This document shows, piece by piece, positions 33,414 to 41,874 of a stretch of 56,347 bases of DNA. The DNA comes from Deinococcus alpinitundrae (GTDB taxonomy: Bacteria; Deinococcota; Deinococci; Deinococcales; Deinococcaceae). The position numbers were made by a program, and so were the translations under genes. The stretch lies in the NCBI RefSeq assembly GCF_009982895.1, contig NZ_WXZL01000024.1, positions 1-56,347 of the forward strand, written 5' to 3'. How positions within the stretch are numbered: position 1 is the first letter of the stretch; each line of letters starts with the position of its first letter. Below the pieces are notes generated by a model. It was not told the origin of the DNA. It saw nothing but the letters and a program-made list of their open reading frames with translations, and did no database searches.

Positions 33414-34196
33414 TTACTTTGAGGTGACTCCGAGGCGCTGCAGAGCGGCCTGCGCCGCAGTATTTCCGACAGCGGCGGCCTGCTGGTAGAGCGAGGTGGC
33501 CTTCTGGAGATCAGGCGTGACGCCCAGGCCGCGTTCATACAGCGCGGCCAGGCCGACCATGCCGTCCGAGGCGATGATGTCACCACGCTCGGCGGACGTG
33601 GTGTACCACTGCATGGCAAGGGCGTAATTCTGCTCGGTGCCCTGTCCGAGTTCGTACGCCCGGCCAAGGTAATACTGGCTGGTGATGTCTCCCCGTGCCG
33701 CCGCAAGCTGGAAGGCCGTGAAGGCCTGGGGATAGTCTCCAGTACCCTGGTAGCTCAGCCCGACGTAGCGCGGCGCTTTGAGGTCCCCGGCGTCGGAGGC
33801 GGCCTGGAAGTACCGCAGGGCTTGGGTGGCATCCTTCGGCACGCCCAAGCCTTGCTGGTACAGCATGCCGAGATTCAGCAGGGCGCGGGCATTTCCCTGC
33901 TTACCCGCCAGCTCGTACCACGAACGTGCAGCAGCGTAGTCTTGCGGCACGCCGTGCCCGTCCTGATACATCTGCCCCAGCCACAACTGGGCGTCAGCGT
34001 TGCCCGCCTTGGCCGCCTGCGTGAAGTCTGCCAGTGCCGTGGCACCGTCTCCCGCCTTCTGCGCCGTGTTTCCCTGCTGGACGAGCGCGGCCGCTTGACT
34101 CGCCGTCAGCGTGGTCGTTGACTGAACGATGGGTGCACACGCACTCACGAGCAGGACGGTGGTGATGGGCAGCAAGAGAGAAACCTGTCGGATCAT
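33414..34196 (-). CDS. Sel1-repeat lipoprotein
   Basis: This protein of 260 residues starts at ATG 34196 (GGAGG 8 nt upstream). It has a lipoprotein signal peptide ending in the lipobox LVSAC. Five or six Sel1-like repeats follow (AQLWLGQMYQDGHGVPQDYA, ALLNLGMLYQQGLGVPKDA, SQYYLGRAYELGQGTEQNYA and others), the alpha-alpha solenoid used for protein binding. It should be anchored at the membrane facing outward. The start lies 32 bp downstream of the stop of the esterase gene, so the two are probably cotranscribed. Confidence 0.82.
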   Translation of the reverse strand: MIRQVSLLLPITTVLLVSACAPIVQSTTTLTASQAAALVQQGNTAQKAGDGATALADFTQAAKAGNADAQLWLGQMYQDGHGVPQDYAAARSWYELAGKQGNARALLNLGMLYQQGLGVPKDATQALRYFQAASDAGDLKAPRYVGLSYQGTGDYPQAFTAFQLAAARGDITSQYYLGRAYELGQGTEQNYALAMQWYTTSAERGDIIASDGMVGLAALYERGLGVTPDLQKATSLYQQAAAVGNTAAQAALQRLGVTSK

Positions 34197-34228
34197 GTGA
34201 GGGACCTCCGGAAACACGGGCATCCGCA

Positions 34229-35683
34229 TCACTTGTGCTGCTGGAAGACCCAGTCGCGGATGCTTGAGATGGTGTAGGCAACGCGCCAGGTGTTTGAGTG
34301 CCCGGCAGCACCCTGGGTGCTCTGCCCCGCCGGAATCACTGTGCCTTTGGCAAACGAAGCGTAATAGACGTTGCTCTGCGGGTTTTGCGCGACCAGCGTT
34401 GAAGCGTTCGTACTGAGGGCCTCAGCGCTGGTGGTACCGTCCCACACCGCGCGGCTCACCTTGCCACCGTTCTGTTCGAGGGTGGTGGTGATCGCGTTCA
34501 TCCCGGGATAAGCCTTGGCATCATCCTGCGACACCACGATGAACAGTTTGTTCTTCGCCATCGGCGCGACCTGCGTGGCATCCCACTGCCCGGCGACGAG
34601 GAACGACGCTGCGAAGAAGTTCGGGTACTTGATGTTCATGGCGATTGAGGTCATGCAGCCACCGGACTGACCGGTGGTGTACAGCCGCTTCGTGTCCACG
34701 TGGTACTGCTTTGAAAGCTGTTCGATGAGACGAATGGTCACGTCCATGTACTGCGAGGTCTGCGAGTCGTCGTTGGCCAGTTCCACGGGATACTCTGGGG
34801 CGAGCACAAAGGCAGGATGTTTGGCCTGGTCAGCGGGAGACGCCCAGGCGACCGCTCCGAGCCCCTGGGTCAGGGGATTGTAGACATTGGTGCCGATGGT
34901 GCTCGCGTCAGGCATGAACAGCACCAGTGGGTACGCCTGGTTGGGCCCGAGGTTCTTGGGAATGTACAGGTTGTAATCCAGCCGTAACCCGGTCACAGGA
35001 TCGGTGTAACGAAACTGCTTGAAGTCATCCGCGATCAGGTTGGACAGCCGGGTGCTGGCGACCGTTTTGACAGTCGGAGCATAGGACGCTCCCGCCACCG
35101 TGCTCACCGGTTGGATCTGATTGAGGGTGACGGAGGTCTGCGATCCACCGGTCATCGGCCCCATCGCCGGTGGCCCGCCTGAAGGCGTGCTCCCACCTGC
35201 AGTGCTTACGCTCGAGGAAGAACCTGTGGTCGCGGAAGCGGCAGTTGTGGGCGGGGCAACTGTGCTGGTGGCGCTGGTGCTCGCCGCTGCGGCTGCAGTG
35301 CTCAGTTCGAGAACCACAAAGCGGCCATCTCTGCCGCTCATTGCCTTGGCAGCCGTGGTGTTCGCGTATACCCTGGTCACCGTGTATCCCGTCACCGTGA
35401 ACGCGGCCTGGGAGAGGCTACTGTTCTTGATGGGCGCGTCGTACTCGACGATGGCAGCGGTAATCTTCTGACCCTCGCCGAACACTTCGGTGACCGCAGT
35501 GGCGGCTTTGATGTGTTCGGTGTAGTACACGCCGCTGCCAGGAGGTCCATGCTGGGCGGCGTCAGCTGGCGCGGCGGTCGTTGCTGGGGTAGTGATCTGC
35601 GCGTGTGTGTTGGACAGCAAGAGAACGCCCGAGACGAGGGCCAGGGACGTGCAGGAAATCAGGGTGTATCTGGAAAAGGTCAT
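34229..35683 (-). CDS. Exported alpha/beta hydrolase with Ig-like N-terminal domain
   Basis: This 484-residue protein starts at ATG 35683 (GGAG 9 nt upstream) and has a Sec signal peptide ending near QA (25-30). An Ig-like domain (about 50-130) is joined by a long Ala/Ser/Thr/Gly linker (about 129-185) to a catalytic domain (about 205-484). The catalytic domain has DYNLYIPKN, LVLFMPD, the nucleophile Ser340 in TTGQSGG, a later Asp (SQDDAKAYPG) and His462 (AAGHSNTW). This resembles extracellular PHB-depolymerase-like esterases. The natural ester is unknown. Confidence 0.78.
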   Translation of the reverse strand: MTFSRYTLISCTSLALVSGVLLLSNTHAQITTPATTAAPADAAQHGPPGSGVYYTEHIKAATAVTEVFGEGQKITAAIVEYDAPIKNSSLSQAAFTVTGYTVTRVYANTTAAKAMSGRDGRFVVLELSTAAAAASTSATSTVAPPTTAASATTGSSSSVSTAGGSTPSGGPPAMGPMTGGSQTSVTLNQIQPVSTVAGASYAPTVKTVASTRLSNLIADDFKQFRYTDPVTGLRLDYNLYIPKNLGPNQAYPLVLFMPDASTIGTNVYNPLTQGLGAVAWASPADQAKHPAFVLAPEYPVELANDDSQTSQYMDVTIRLIEQLSKQYHVDTKRLYTTGQSGGCMTSIAMNIKYPNFFAASFLVAGQWDATQVAPMAKNKLFIVVSQDDAKAYPGMNAITTTLEQNGGKVSRAVWDGTTSAEALSTNASTLVAQNPQSNVYYASFAKGTVIPAGQSTQGAAGHSNTWRVAYTISSIRDWVFQQHK

Positions 35684-35841
35684 GGTGCGGTTCTCCTCGG
35701 TGTGAAAAGTTGTGAATGATAGCCAGCACAAGGCTGATGAGACGCAGACGCCAATTGGCAACGACGGGGCTTGCGCAGTGCTCAAGTTCGGTCTGCGCGG
35801 TGCTCGGGTTGAGAAGCCGTCCTCTTTACAGGCTCTGACTG

Positions 35842-35877
35842 GCGTCGTTCGACGCTCGGAAAAGCGATTTCTTTTCC
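35842..35877 (-). terminator. Hairpins after the histidine kinase gene
   Basis: GCGTC (35842-35846) pairs with GACGC (35851-35855), and GGAAAAG (35858-35864) pairs with CTTTTCC (35871-35877). They lie between the kinase stop and the esterase start on the minus strand, and may partly terminate transcription or belong to the esterase leader. The rest of 35684-35934 shows no gene. Confidence 0.35.
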
Positions 35878-35934
35878 TATCTTGATGTTGACGGTGCCAT
35901 GTAACGGTTCTGTAAATAAGCCTTTGATGAACAG

Positions 35935-37248
35935 TCAACCGGGTGACGTTCTCCGGGGCAGGACGAGCGTTGCGCTCAGTCCACCCTCTGGTCGATTCGC
36001 CAGTTCCAGAGCGCCTCCATGTCCCTCCAGAATCGTCTGCACCAGGGCCAGACCGAGGCCCGCCCCACTGAGATTCTGGGTCTGTGCCCCCCGCTGGAAC
36101 GGCTGGGTCAGTCGCGGCATCTCTGACTCGGGAATTCCCGGTCCGGCGTCCAGCACCAGAAGGCGTACCTGCCTGGCGTCCGTCTCACAGGAAACGTCTA
36201 TAGATGAGCCTTGTGGGCTGTACTTGACGGCGTTCTGGATCAGGTTCCCGGCTGCCAACACCAGGGTATTGAAATCACCCGACGTGGCGGCGTCTTCCAC
36301 CGATACCCGGAGGTGAATGTGCCTTTCCTGAGCTTCCCTGGCGTGGACCTCGGTGGTCATCAGCACCACGTCCGCCAGGTTCACCGCCCGTTGCTCGGCA
36401 GGTCGGGTGGCCTGCGCCAGTGTCATCAGGCGGCCTGTCAGGGCACTCATATCCTCACTGACCTCATGTATCTGCTCGAGGGTTTCACGGTACTGCTGTG
36501 GGGTGCGTTCCTGCTCCAGGGCCAGACCGGTCGCGGCCCGAATCACACTGATCGGTGTTCGGAGTTCATGCGCGCTGGCGTGGGCGAACAGCTGCTCACG
36601 TGCCAGTTGTGTGTCGAGCTTACTGAGCATGTCGTTGATGGTACGGGTCAGCCGAGCCAGCTCGTCACTCCCAGGAGCGACAGGAACACGCTCTCCAGGG
36701 TGGCCACCGCGGGCAATTCGGGCCGCCAGATCGCTGACCTGATCAATGGGTTTCATTGCGCGGTCCCCGATGAGGTAGCCAATCCCCAAGGCCAGGAGCA
36801 GCATGAGGGGCACCCCTGTCAATTGCAGGCGGAGAATTTGCCACAACGATGCTGTCACTGCCTGATCGGACTGGGTCGTCTGAATCCATCCCGATGGGAT
36901 TTTCAGCATGAATACGCGCTCTGAGCCGATCTGAAACGTCCCCGCCCTGGGGATGAATTCAACCCGGGAAGGCCCCCAGTCCACCTGATTGCCCTGGGCA
37001 TCGTACACGGTCATTCGGATGGGCTGTTGACGGTTGAGGCTGTCCAGGGCAGATGTCTTCCTGGCTGGCGGCTCCAGCTCAGTTCGAGTCTCCATCCTGG
37101 CCTGTTTCTGAGCAAAGACCTTAAGTGAATCGTCGAGGCTTGCGTACAGTGTGTGGCGGAATGCGGCATAGGTAAATGACTCAGCCAACAGCAGCATCAA
37201 CCCCAGCAGCACGGCATAGGTCAGCGTCAGCCGCCAGCGGAAGGTCAA
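35935..37248 (-). CDS. Membrane sensor histidine kinase
   Basis: This 437-residue kinase has two membrane helices (about 7-29 and 140-160), a periplasmic loop of about 110 residues, HAMP (about 161-215), a HisKA domain with His227 in HASAHELRTPIS, and an HATPase domain (N box NLIQNAVKYSP, G1 DAGPGIP, G2 GAGLGLAL). The G1 motif has Ala-Gly-Pro-Gly in place of the usual Thr/Asn-Gly-x-Gly, a tolerated variant. It overlaps the response regulator gene by 4 nt (37245-37248). Six exported-protein genes lie downstream on the same strand. Confidence 0.92.
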   Translation of the reverse strand: MTFRWRLTLTYAVLLGLMLLLAESFTYAAFRHTLYASLDDSLKVFAQKQARMETRTELEPPARKTSALDSLNRQQPIRMTVYDAQGNQVDWGPSRVEFIPRAGTFQIGSERVFMLKIPSGWIQTTQSDQAVTASLWQILRLQLTGVPLMLLLALGIGYLIGDRAMKPIDQVSDLAARIARGGHPGERVPVAPGSDELARLTRTINDMLSKLDTQLAREQLFAHASAHELRTPISVIRAATGLALEQERTPQQYRETLEQIHEVSEDMSALTGRLMTLAQATRPAEQRAVNLADVVLMTTEVHAREAQERHIHLRVSVEDAATSGDFNTLVLAAGNLIQNAVKYSPQGSSIDVSCETDARQVRLLVLDAGPGIPESEMPRLTQPFQRGAQTQNLSGAGLGLALVQTILEGHGGALELANRPEGGLSATLVLPRRTSPG

Positions 37249-37922
37249 CGACTCACCTCGCCGAGACGGTACCCATGCCCGCGCACCGTCAGAATCACGC
37301 CCTCACCGAGCTTGCGGCGCAAATTGCCCACGTAGACGTCCACCACGCGGCTGTCGACATCCGGCTGCCCCGACCACACCCGGGAAATTAATTCCTCGCG
37401 TGCATAAGCCCGCTCCGGGTGAAGTGCGAGACTTTCCAGAAGCTCAAATTCCCTGGGCGTGAGGGGAACGTTGCTCTTTGCCGCGTCGGTTACCTGACGC
37501 CTCAACAGTTGAAGCTTAAATCCACCCGGGAGAGAAACTTCGTTGCTGGGTTGACCAGCCGAACGGCGGACCAGTGCCGAGAGCCGTGCACGCAACTCGC
37601 GAAAATCGAAGGGCTTACTCAGGTAATCGTCCCCGCCGGCATCAAGCCCAGTGAGTCGGGAGTCCAGGTCAGCACGTGCGGTGAGAAAGAGGATGGGTGT
37701 CGCGTTCCCTTCCTCGCGCAGTCGCCGGGCAAGCTGAAAGCCAGCCTCTTCTCCCTCAGGAAGCATGACATCCAGGATAAAGGCATCGAAGCCACCTGAA
37801 AGAGCCATGTTGTACCCATTCTCAGCTGACGCGACTTCCTCCACGCTGTGACCAGATTCCTGCAGCCCTGTAGCAATGAGCGTTCGCAAACGGAAATCAT
37901 CTTCGACGAGCAGGAGGCGCAT
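37245..37922 (-). CDS. OmpR-family response regulator
   Basis: This regulator of 225 residues has a receiver domain with VEDD (6-9), phosphoacceptor Asp51 (FILDVMLP) and Lys103 (KPF), then a winged-helix effector domain (about 128-222, VVDVYVGNLRRKLGEG). I chose ATG 37922 because the receiver begins at once (MRLLLVEDD). A TACACT -10 box ends about 6 nt before it, so the message is probably leaderless. ATG 37973 would run through that box. It likely controls its own operon and possibly the exported genes downstream. Confidence 0.92.
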   Translation of the reverse strand: MRLLLVEDDFRLRTLIATGLQESGHSVEEVASAENGYNMALSGGFDAFILDVMLPEGEEAGFQLARRLREEGNATPILFLTARADLDSRLTGLDAGGDDYLSKPFDFRELRARLSALVRRSAGQPSNEVSLPGGFKLQLLRRQVTDAAKSNVPLTPREFELLESLALHPERAYAREELISRVWSGQPDVDSRVVDVYVGNLRRKLGEGVILTVRGHGYRLGEVSR

Positions 37923-38127
37923 AAAGGCAGTGTAGGGCCTGATTGTAACAGAACAGTAACCGGAGGAGAGCATAACTTCAACGGCGGTACTCGAGCATCA
38001 AACAGCTGGTAAGACCTGCCAGAACCTGAGAACGATCAGCATCTGACCTTGCTCAGGCCATCTCAATTCGCACTGACTGATCCGGTTGTGCTTTCGGCGA
38101 GTGCCTCAGCCGCTACTCTGAAAGCCG

Positions 38128-38922
38128 ATGACCGCCACGCCGCCACCTGACCCTGATTCCAACCTCTCCGACCTTCAGAGCGTCGCTCAGCAGGCAGCAC
38201 AGGACGTCCTCGCCGGTCAGCGGCCCTCCATCTGGGCGCGGCTGGCCAATGCCCTGCCACTTGTCGCGACGCTGGTCACGGTGGTCATCACCCTAATCAG
38301 CACCTTGCAAAGCCAATCCCAGTACCGTGAAACCCAGGCCAACGAACGCTTCCAGACCGCTGTGACCATGCTGGCGGCCAGCGACCTGAGCAGCCGACTG
38401 GGAGGCATTTATACCCTGATCCAGGTAGCACAGAGCTACCCGTCTCAGGAATATGCCACGACGCATATTCTGGCAGCCTATCTCCGCTCACGGTTTCCAT
38501 CCACCGATGAAACACGCGCCGAGCCGCTGACCAAGCTGCCTGCAGTTGAGGAGATCAATGCCGTCATGGGCGGCCTCGTTGTGCACCGCGACGGGGGCGT
38601 GTCGCTCGATCTGGGCCGGATCTCAGCGCGCGGTTTGATGATGCGGGATCAAGATCTCCGTGGCTTGATCTTTCCGGATGCCGATTTGCGCGGCTCGATC
38701 TTCGCAGGTGCAGACTTGAGCAATGCCCTGTTTTCCCGCACTCTCCTGTCCAATGTCGATTTTCAGGGAGCTACCCTGACTGGGGCGGACTTCAGTGGCG
38801 CGACCTTGACCGGCGCATCATTTGTGGGCACTGACTTGAGTGAAACTAAAGGCCTGAGTGCACCCCAACTCGCCAGCGCAAAAACAGACGCGACAACAAT
38901 AGTGCCCAACAGCTTCAAATAA
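38128..38922 (+). CDS. Membrane-anchored pentapeptide-repeat protein
   Basis: This 264-residue protein has a Pro-rich start, one membrane helix (about 42-62, NALPLVATLVTVVITLIST) and a helical region (RLGGIYTLIQVAQ). A run of pentapeptide repeats follows (about 185-245) with the A(D/N)LxG pattern, such as ADLRGSIFAGADLSNALF and GATLTGADFSGATLTGASF. Repeats of this kind form a right-handed beta helix; no enzymatic role is implied. It is transcribed away from the two-component genes. Confidence 0.8.
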   Translation: MTATPPPDPDSNLSDLQSVAQQAAQDVLAGQRPSIWARLANALPLVATLVTVVITLISTLQSQSQYRETQANERFQTAVTMLAASDLSSRLGGIYTLIQVAQSYPSQEYATTHILAAYLRSRFPSTDETRAEPLTKLPAVEEINAVMGGLVVHRDGGVSLDLGRISARGLMMRDQDLRGLIFPDADLRGSIFAGADLSNALFSRTLLSNVDFQGATLTGADFSGATLTGASFVGTDLSETKGLSAPQLASAKTDATTIVPNSFK

Positions 38923-38984
38923 GGGAGACTTGAGTTGCATGCCGAGGCTGGCTCAGGTGTATTAGATGAGACGGTTCTGGCGTC

Positions 38985-39428
38985 CTGACTCAGACCCAGT
39001 TACCCCCGGTTCAGCGTGGTGTGGGCCTGGCCTGGCTGGCCATCGAGGCGCAGGCACCGGTCTACATCGACGATTATCCCTCCCAACCTCGGGCACATCC
39101 TCTCTATCTGCAAGAGGGCCTGTCTTCGGTGGCGCTGATTCCGCTGACGGATCCCACCTCAGGCAACACCATCGTGTTGGTGGCCAGCAAGGTCAGGGAA
39201 AACAGAGGCTGGGCCACCTGGGAAAAGCAGCTGTTCGACGCCGCGCGGATCTCGGTGAGTAACGCCATGCAACGTCAGAACCATCTGCATCAGATGGAAA
39301 CCGCTGCTTTGAAAGATGCGCTGACCGGCCTGGGGAACCGCCGGGCCTTCGAAGAAGACCTGAAGGGCGAACATGCCCGTGCCCGGCGGCATCAATCCAA
39401 TCAGCAGCGCACGTCCTGCCCGAAGTAG
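38985..39428 (+). pseudogene. GAF-GGDEF gene fragment
   Basis: An open frame contains the end of a GAF domain (IEAQAPVYIDDYPSQPRAHP, LQEGLSSVALIPL) and the first helix of a GGDEF domain (DALTGLGNRRAFEEDL). It then breaks into unrelated sequence (HQSNQQRTSCPK) at the 3' end of the binding-protein gene on the other strand. There is no start codon with upstream signals and no GGDEF motif. The pieces are closely similar to the intact GAF-GGDEF gene at 235-1875. Confidence 0.75.
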
Positions 39429-40159
39429 CTCTTCGAGAGACTGGTGTACTCGCCGTCTTTCAGCAAGGTCGCCAGCGCGCCGTTGAGGGCCTGGCGCAGC
39501 CCCGCGTTGCCCTTCTGCACCGCTATGCCGATGCGCTCGCGCCAGAGCAGGTCGCCCATGACCAGCTTGGCCTTGTTGTAGGTTTTCAGCGCGTCCAGAG
39601 CGGCGAACTTATCGGTGACCACCGCGCTGACCTGGCCGGTGGCCACCGACTGAATGGCTTTCTGTGAGTTGCCGAAGACCTTGAGCTGCTTGTCGAACGG
39701 CAGTTTCTGGATGTAACCCATGTAGGTGCTGCCCGACTCGGCCCCCAGCACCCGGCCCGCCATCGCCTTGCTGGTCAGCGGCCCGCCCGGCTGGGCCAGC
39801 GCCACGCCGCCGGTGCAGTAGTGCGGCTGGGTAAAGTCCACGATTTGGGCGCGGGTCGAGGTGATGGCGTGCGAGGCGATCACAGCGTCGTACTCGTTCT
39901 TGCTGAAATCGCTCAGCAGCGAATCGAAATCGTCCTTGACCCAGACGACCTTGAGGCCAAGCTGCTTGCCGATCAGTTCGCCCAGATCGACCTCGAAACC
40001 CGCGAACTGGCCGTTCTTGAAAAAGTTGAACGGCTCGAAGTCGGCGCTGGTGGCCAGCCGCAGCACGCCGCTGGCGCGGACCTCGGGGAGAGTGCGGGCT
40101 TGAGCGGCAGACGCCAGGAGCGGCAACAAAAGAAGAGCAGCAAGGCGTAGGTGCTTCAA
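39401..40159 (-). CDS. Polar amino-acid ABC transporter substrate-binding protein
   Basis: This 252-residue periplasmic protein of the SBP_bac_3 family has a signal peptide (LAALLLLPLLASAAQA) and the hallmark segments VLRLATSADFEPFNFF, FEVDLGELIGKQLGL, ITSTRAQIVDFTQPHY and AGRVLGAESGSTYMGYI. It binds an amino acid for import. It starts at TTG 40159 behind a good AGGAGG. No permease or ATPase gene lies near, so it must work with a transporter encoded elsewhere, or it is an orphan. Its 3' end abuts the GAF-GGDEF fragment. Confidence 0.85.
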   Translation of the reverse strand: MKHLRLAALLLLPLLASAAQARTLPEVRASGVLRLATSADFEPFNFFKNGQFAGFEVDLGELIGKQLGLKVVWVKDDFDSLLSDFSKNEYDAVIASHAITSTRAQIVDFTQPHYCTGGVALAQPGGPLTSKAMAGRVLGAESGSTYMGYIQKLPFDKQLKVFGNSQKAIQSVATGQVSAVVTDKFAALDALKTYNKAKLVMGDLLWRERIGIAVQKGNAGLRQALNGALATLLKDGEYTSLSKSYFGQDVRC

Positions 40160-40372
40160 GGTGGGCCTCCTCTACGCCGCGCCCAGACAAGGGGTCGGGA
40201 CCGGCGAGGTTGCAGGCACCCTAGCGTCCCACAGCTCACGCCCCTGTCACAAGCGAAAGAATTGCTCAGTGTCCTAAAATGCCAGCAAGATCTCATTCAG
40301 CTGCCAAAACCATCAGGTGACCTCCTCTGCTGCATCAGCCCGGCAAGATCTATCCGCAGCATCCTGATGGGC

Positions 40373-40513
40373 CACTTCGGAAAGCTGCGACACCTTACGC
40401 GCGAAGAACAGCGCGCTCAGGATCACACCGACCAGCACGCCCTGCGACAGGTCATGGGTCAGCACCGTCACGGCCACAGTCGAGAGCATCACGATCGTCT
40501 CGCTTTTCGGGAA
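40373..40513 (-). pseudogene. Fragment of a SulP-family anion transporter
   Basis: The frame reads [20 protein letters not shown], then [20 protein letters not shown] and VSQLSEV. This is the last membrane segment of SulP sulfate/bicarbonate permeases, just before the STAS domain. Both the upstream membrane part and the STAS domain are missing. It is the only coding signal in the 617-bp gap 40160-40776. Confidence 0.7.
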
Positions 40514-40706
40514 TTGGCCTCGATAAGAACAGTATTGAGCTTTCACCTCTGACAGGACGCTCCATCAGGCAAGTCTTCAAAAAAGTGTCAGGATAGGCTC
40601 TCAGAGCTTCGAGGGTTGCCGAAATCGAGGCTGTTTTTTGCCGTGTTCATCGCGTTTTACGTCCTCTAACCTGACGTCCGTTTGGGGTATACATACCTCA
40701 GGTTGA

Positions 40707-40765
40707 CACTTGTTGCACGTTCGCTTCGGTCAGCCAGGCTGACCGAAGCGAACGTGCAACAAGTG
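40707..40765. repeat. 27-bp perfect inverted repeat
   Basis: Bases 40707-40733 and 40739-40765 are exact inverse copies (CACTTGTTGCACGTTCGCTT... and its reverse complement) with a 5-nt loop. It begins 11 bp beyond the stop of the SGNH hydrolase gene on the minus strand. The stem is far longer than a normal terminator and has no T-tract. Confidence 0.7.
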
Positions 40766-40776
40766 AACGGGACCGA

Positions 40777-41739
40777 TCAGGAGGAAACGCTCAGCTTGCA
40801 GCCGTTTACTGAGCGGCCGCCTCTTTCGGTACGCTTATCAGAACGTCCATGCTCAAGGCGCACGGCCTGCTCGATGGCTTGTGCCAGCGCCGTCATCCCC
40901 TTGATGTTGGGATGGTAAGCAGCATGCTCGGGTGCGAGCAGGTTGCTGAACCAGACGAAGCCCTGCACCCACGGATCGGCCGAGCAGACTTCATGCCCAC
41001 GGCCCAGCTCAGAGGCACGGACCAGCGTGGCATGATTTCGGGCTGTGGCTGTTGCAGTGATCGCAGCGAGCCGCGCCGCGACCTGCCGCGCTTCACGCCG
41101 ATGAACGTCATCAAGCGCGAGCTCTGTACAGCTGCCCTGCGCCGGGACGATCGGCAGGTAGTCGACCACGATGACCTGCGCACCAGGGGCCCGCTGGTGG
41201 ATCTCCGTGAAGATGCGATCGAACTGCGCCGGTAACGCCTGAAATCTGGGTTCGATAGCGGAAGCCGCCTGCGTCTTACAGACGCTCGATGCCAGCAGTC
41301 GAGGAACCGCCTTTGGCTGAACCTGACATGACCAGGCATACAGATTGCCGATGTAATTCACGTCGTTGCCGCCGATGGTGATGGTCACGAGACGGGCGCG
41401 TGCGTTCACCGCGTCGAGCTGCCGATGTTGGAGAAATTGCCCCCGGTCCAGGAGATTCGTGGTCTGGGCTCCGCTGCAGGTTCGGTCCGCGAGCTTGAGG
41501 TTCAGACGGCGTGCAATGAGGTGCGGATAGTTGAGTGAGGATTGAGTGCAGAGTTGAGCGTCGTCGTTGGCATAAGGAAGAATTCCGGGGCCAGCGGCGA
41601 AGGAACTCCCGAGGGCGACATAGGTGGCGTCGGCCGGAATGGGTTTGTTCGCCTGCCAGAGGAACCAGGCCGTGATCAGGAGCAGGAAGAAGGCCAGAAT
41701 GCTCACTCCGCGCAACACCACGAATCGAAAAGTACGCAT
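40777..41739 (-). CDS. Membrane-anchored SGNH/GDSL hydrolase
   Basis: This 320-residue protein has an uncleaved or signal-type membrane helix (about 9-29) and an SGNH hydrolase domain. Block I is ALGSSFAAGPG (Ser nucleophile), block III is TITIGGNDVNYIG, and block V is AAYHPNIKGM with the catalytic His. Several Cys (such as CTQSSLNY, DRTCSGAQ and CQVQ) suggest disulfides, so it acts outside the cell. Ester substrates, for example lipids, are probable. Confidence 0.8.
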   Translation of the reverse strand: MRTFRFVVLRGVSILAFFLLLITAWFLWQANKPIPADATYVALGSSFAAGPGILPYANDDAQLCTQSSLNYPHLIARRLNLKLADRTCSGAQTTNLLDRGQFLQHRQLDAVNARARLVTITIGGNDVNYIGNLYAWSCQVQPKAVPRLLASSVCKTQAASAIEPRFQALPAQFDRIFTEIHQRAPGAQVIVVDYLPIVPAQGSCTELALDDVHRREARQVAARLAAITATATARNHATLVRASELGRGHEVCSADPWVQGFVWFSNLLAPEHAAYHPNIKGMTALAQAIEQAVRLEHGRSDKRTERGGRSVNGCKLSVSS

Positions 41740-41874
41740 GAGGTTCTCCAGGGAACGTGGGAAGCGATGGCAGCGGCTTTACAGCAGATGCGCCTGCCCG
41801 TGCCAGTCAAGGTGACACCACCGAAACCCTTGTCATGGCTGCGGGCCAACGTTGCCACAGGAAGGGCCGTCAGG

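Noticed and set aside
33225..33422. Possible small plus-strand ORF with a hydrophobic stretch
   Set aside because: No ribosome binding site, and it runs into the 3' end of the Sel1 gene on the other strand.
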